64,000 bases of DNA, from positions 22,574 through 86,573 of the forward strand of contig JABHTG010000141.1 in the NCBI GenBank assembly GCA_018697205.1, in the 5' to 3' direction. Positions 61,716-64,000 of the stretch are shown one piece after another (position 1 is the first letter of the stretch; every line of letters starts with the position of its first letter). Source of the DNA: Nitrospina sp. (GTDB lineage Bacteria > Nitrospinota > Nitrospinia > Nitrospinales > VA-1). The position numbers and the translations under genes are program-made. Below the pieces are notes generated by a model, which was not told the origin of the DNA, did not search any database, and saw nothing but the letters and a program-made list of their open reading frames with translations.

Positions 61716-61739
61716 TATGTTTTTCTATAGAAAAACATA
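61716..61739. promoter_or_regulatory. Perfect 24-bp palindrome between porin and PhoU-like gene
   Basis: TATGTTTTTC, then TATA-centred symmetry, gives a perfect 12+12 inverted repeat with no loop. It could be a regulator binding site or the start of a weak hairpin terminator. It lies 60-80 bases before the phoU-like start codon. Confidence 0.5.
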
Positions 61740-61797
61740 AGTAAAAAGTATTATATTAACACCCAAATTTGATGTTTTTAAAAGAGGTTAAAAGTAT

Positions 61798-62466
61798 ATG
61801 AGAACCATACTTTCAATGTTTGCAAAGTCTCCTTTTAAGCCACTGGTCAGCCATATTGATCAGGTCAATGAATGCGTCAATAAAATCAAACCTTTATTTG
61901 ATGCTTATAGTTCAAAAGATTATAAAAAGGTTGAAGAAATTGCGAAAGATATATCAAAAGTTGAATATAAAGCAGACAAAATCAAAACCGATATTCGACA
62001 GCACTTGCCTCAAAGTATATTTTTACCCGTAGACAAAAGAGATTTTATGGGACTTTTGTCAGCACAGGATGATATCGCTGATGCTGTTGAAGATCTGGCT
62101 GTTCTTATGCGCATAAAAAATATCGAAATTCCAGAGAAACTTTCCGACCCTTTGATGGACTTGGTAATTCATGTTGTAGACTTGGCTAATGATGCATGCA
62201 GCATGATTCGCGAATTGGAAGACCTGTTGGAAGCTTCTTTTGGCGGTGCCGAAGCAGAAAAAATCGAAACAATGGCTGCAAATTTAGGAACCGCCGAGTA
62301 CGAAGCAGATAAAAAACAGTTTTTATTAGCTCAAAAGTTATTTTCCTTAAACGACCTCGGTGCTGCTGAATTATTTTTGCTGAACGAGGTCATTAAAAAA
62401 CTTGGGGGCGTAGCTGACCAATCTGAAAAAATTGGTAAAACCCTTCACTTATTTCTTTCCCGTTAA
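61798..62466 (+). CDS. PhoU-like DUF47 protein, partner of Pit
   Basis: 222 residues, all-helical, of the TIGR00153/DUF47 family. The segments VEEIAKDISKVEYKADKIKT, HLPQSIFLPVDKRDFMGLLS and QDDIADAVEDLAVLM are typical; acidic residues in such helices bind metal clusters in PhoU relatives. These proteins are almost always encoded before a Pit phosphate transporter and are thought to regulate it. AGAGGTTAAAAGTAT precedes the ATG. Confidence 0.95.
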   Translation: MRTILSMFAKSPFKPLVSHIDQVNECVNKIKPLFDAYSSKDYKKVEEIAKDISKVEYKADKIKTDIRQHLPQSIFLPVDKRDFMGLLSAQDDIADAVEDLAVLMRIKNIEIPEKLSDPLMDLVIHVVDLANDACSMIRELEDLLEASFGGAEAEKIETMAANLGTAEYEADKKQFLLAQKLFSLNDLGAAELFLLNEVIKKLGGVADQSEKIGKTLHLFLSR

Positions 62467-62513
62467 TTTAATACAATAAATATTTCAACTCATAAATTAA
62501 AACAGAGGTTGTT

Positions 62514-63764
62514 TTGGATTTAAATACATTCTTGATGGTCTTCGCTGTATCTGCCTGCATATATATGGCTTGCAACATTGGCGCAAACGATGTTGCCAAC
62601 GCAATGGGTACGAGCGTAGGTTCAGGCTCTCTGACCTTCAAACAGGCTATTTACGTTGCTGCGATTGCGGAGTTTGCTGGTGCCTATTTTGTTGGCGGCC
62701 ACGTGTCCGATACGATCCGCAAGGGAATGCTTGATCCAATAATTTTTTCGGATGCCCCCATTCATCTGGTTTATGGAATGATTGCCGCCCTAGTTGCAGC
62801 CGCCCTATGGCTTAATATTGCCAGTTATCTTGGCTGGCCTGTCTCAACAACCCATTCGATTGTTGGAGCAGTAGTTGGGTTCGGTGTCACGGCAGGGGGA
62901 TTAGACGCTATAACTTGGAGTAAAGTATGGGCAGTTGTTATAAGCTGGATAGTCTCTCCTTTGATGGGGGGGGTGGTTGCTTTTCTTCTTTTTCGGTTTT
63001 TGACTAATCAAGTTTTCAGAAGGCGCAATCCACTACTTTATGCAAAGAAAATTTTGCCCTATATGATATTTTTAGTTTGCGTGATCCTTGCCAATGCAAT
63101 GTTTTATAAAGGCTTGAAAAACTTATATCTTGACCTTTCTTTTGCAAAGGCAATGTTCTATTCCATCATATTTGGTGTAATAGGATTTTTGGTCTCCAAG
63201 CCACTCGCAAAAAAAATTCCAGATGTTCCAAAGAAAGAAATTCACAATCAATTAGAAGCTACGGAAAATATTTTCAAATACCTGCAAATTACAACCGCAT
63301 TTTATATAGCGTTCGCGCATGGGTCTAACGATGTTGCAAATGCTGTAGGTCCTCTTGCTGCAGTTTTCTCAATTCTAGAAAGTGGCACCGTAGCAATGAA
63401 AGTAGCCATGCCATCTTGGATCCTCGCTTTAGGGGGCGGGTTTATTGTGTTTGGGCTTTTAATTTGGGGAAGGCGGGTTATGGAAACGATAGGAAACAAA
63501 ATAACTGAGATAACTCCTTCGCGTGGTTTTTGCGCTACTTTTGCAGGTGCAACAGTAGTCTTGGTTTGCTCTAAAATGGGGTTGCCAGTTTCAACTACTC
63601 ATACTTTAGTTGGTTCGGTCATAGGAGTCGGACTCGCTCGCGGTCTACCGACACTAAACCTTGGGATAATAAAAGAAATTATTATCTCCTGGGTAGCCAC
63701 AGTCCCATTTACTGGTCTTCTAGCAGCTATCTTGTTCAAAATAATGCTTTTTACGCTAAGCTAA
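62514..63764 (+). CDS. pit: Inorganic phosphate transporter (Pit family)
   Basis: 416 residues, about ten to twelve membrane helices. The two diagnostic repeats are present: ACNIGANDVANAMGTSVGSG at the N-terminus and AFAHGSNDVANAVGPLAA later, each followed by a W/L-P-V-S-T-T-H(S/T) motif (GWPVSTTHSIVGAVVGFGVT and MGLPVSTTHTLVGSVIGVGL). It imports phosphate as a metal complex with protons or sodium. The start is a TTG with AGAGG seven bases upstream; an ATG at 62535 is the alternative. It is co-transcribed with the PhoU-like gene. Confidence 0.96.
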   Translation: MDLNTFLMVFAVSACIYMACNIGANDVANAMGTSVGSGSLTFKQAIYVAAIAEFAGAYFVGGHVSDTIRKGMLDPIIFSDAPIHLVYGMIAALVAAALWLNIASYLGWPVSTTHSIVGAVVGFGVTAGGLDAITWSKVWAVVISWIVSPLMGGVVAFLLFRFLTNQVFRRRNPLLYAKKILPYMIFLVCVILANAMFYKGLKNLYLDLSFAKAMFYSIIFGVIGFLVSKPLAKKIPDVPKKEIHNQLEATENIFKYLQITTAFYIAFAHGSNDVANAVGPLAAVFSILESGTVAMKVAMPSWILALGGGFIVFGLLIWGRRVMETIGNKITEITPSRGFCATFAGATVVLVCSKMGLPVSTTHTLVGSVIGVGLARGLPTLNLGIIKEIIISWVATVPFTGLLAAILFKIMLFTLS

Positions 63765-63926
63765 TTCACCCTGCTCTTTAGGATTCCAAAGCCATAGAAG
63801 AGTAAATAATTGTTAAAATCGAACCATTTTTTAAGGAGTAATATCATTTTCTGTTGCGAAAAAAAACTTGTGTCTCCTGTCATTAGTTATTCCTTATATT
63901 CAATTCTATTTTTTAAAAAATATGGT

Positions 63927-64000
63927 TTATTGATTTTCAACTAAATCTGGCTTCCCATCAAAGTTTCTGTCAGATTCCTTTCTGATTAATTTTTCAGAAG
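63927..64000 (-). CDS. 3' end of a gene with calcium-binding-like repeat
   Basis: The minus-strand frame is open from the window edge to a TAA at 63927-63929. Its last 23 residues contain DRNFDGKPDL, a D-x-N-x-D-G-x-x-D loop of the EF-hand/dockerin/FG-GAP type, followed by VENQ. This implies a secreted or surface protein. Most of the gene is outside the window, so nothing more can be said. It converges on pit. Confidence 0.55.
   Translation of the reverse strand, partial: SEKLIRKESDRNFDGKPDLVENQ

Overview
The window is about 64 kb of AT-rich bacterial chromosome (GC looks to be in the mid-30s percent; I did not compute it), densely packed with core genes. I see no rRNA, insertion sequence, integrase, prophage or CRISPR array. 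The envelope is Gram-negative: a TonB-dependent receptor, three outer-membrane barrels or porins, and lipoproteins with Lgt and LspA. The combination of urease with a urea ABC transporter, vitamin B12 scavenging, LL-diaminopimelate aminotransferase, a bactofilin and very low GC would fit a marine Nitrospinota-type nitrite oxidiser. That placement is inference; no nitrite oxidoreductase or ribosomal marker is present to prove it.

Layout. 0-6.3 kb: the tail of an FG-GAP protein, a solitary peptide-type solute-binding protein, a YfhL-like ferredoxin, initiator tRNA-fMet, a bactofilin, a cNMP-binding protein, a small outer-membrane barrel, a parvulin and two unlisted small membrane ORFs. 6.3-15.3 kb (mostly minus strand): tyrS, then an apparent operon M50 protease-trpS-ileS-lspA-lgt-small protein, preceded by a WaaE-like glycosyltransferase. 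15.5-20.3 kb: an acidic internally repeated protein paired with a MinD/FlhG-type ATPase, then a tRNA nucleotidyltransferase and an esterase. 20.4-27.2 kb: a cobalamin riboswitch with terminator controls btuB-btuF-btuD-btuC-cobO-tonB plus a 42-residue ORF. 27.2-33.1 kb: a lipoprotein cytochrome c, dapL, folK, and on the minus strand tmk-ubiX-cysteine desulfurase-thiI. 33.2-34.9 kb: a lysine-repeat membrane protein and a Dyp-peroxidase-like protein that seems to have lost its heme site.

35-48.7 kb is a urea acquisition region on the minus strand: ureDABCEFG with a SHOCT-domain protein, a porin, and urtABCDE. A good sigma-54 promoter match lies upstream of urtA. Together these genes bring urea across both membranes and hydrolyse it to ammonia and CO2 under probable nitrogen control.

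49-59.8 kb is the least conventional region. It holds a J-domain protein between an exported and a membrane protein, a PQQ-type sugar dehydrogenase, a TrkA-linked K+ channel, and two convergent operons: lipoprotein-DUF350-membrane-fused spermidine synthase facing DUF2617-J domain-DUF2170-PspA-DUF4178/DUF2491-like. This resembles the E. coli yjfIJKL and M. tuberculosis Rv2597-Rv2601 neighbourhoods and is the best candidate for a poorly described membrane-stress system. The window ends with a phosphate module (porin, PhoU-like DUF47 protein, Pit transporter) and the 3' end of a gene encoding a calcium-binding-like repeat.
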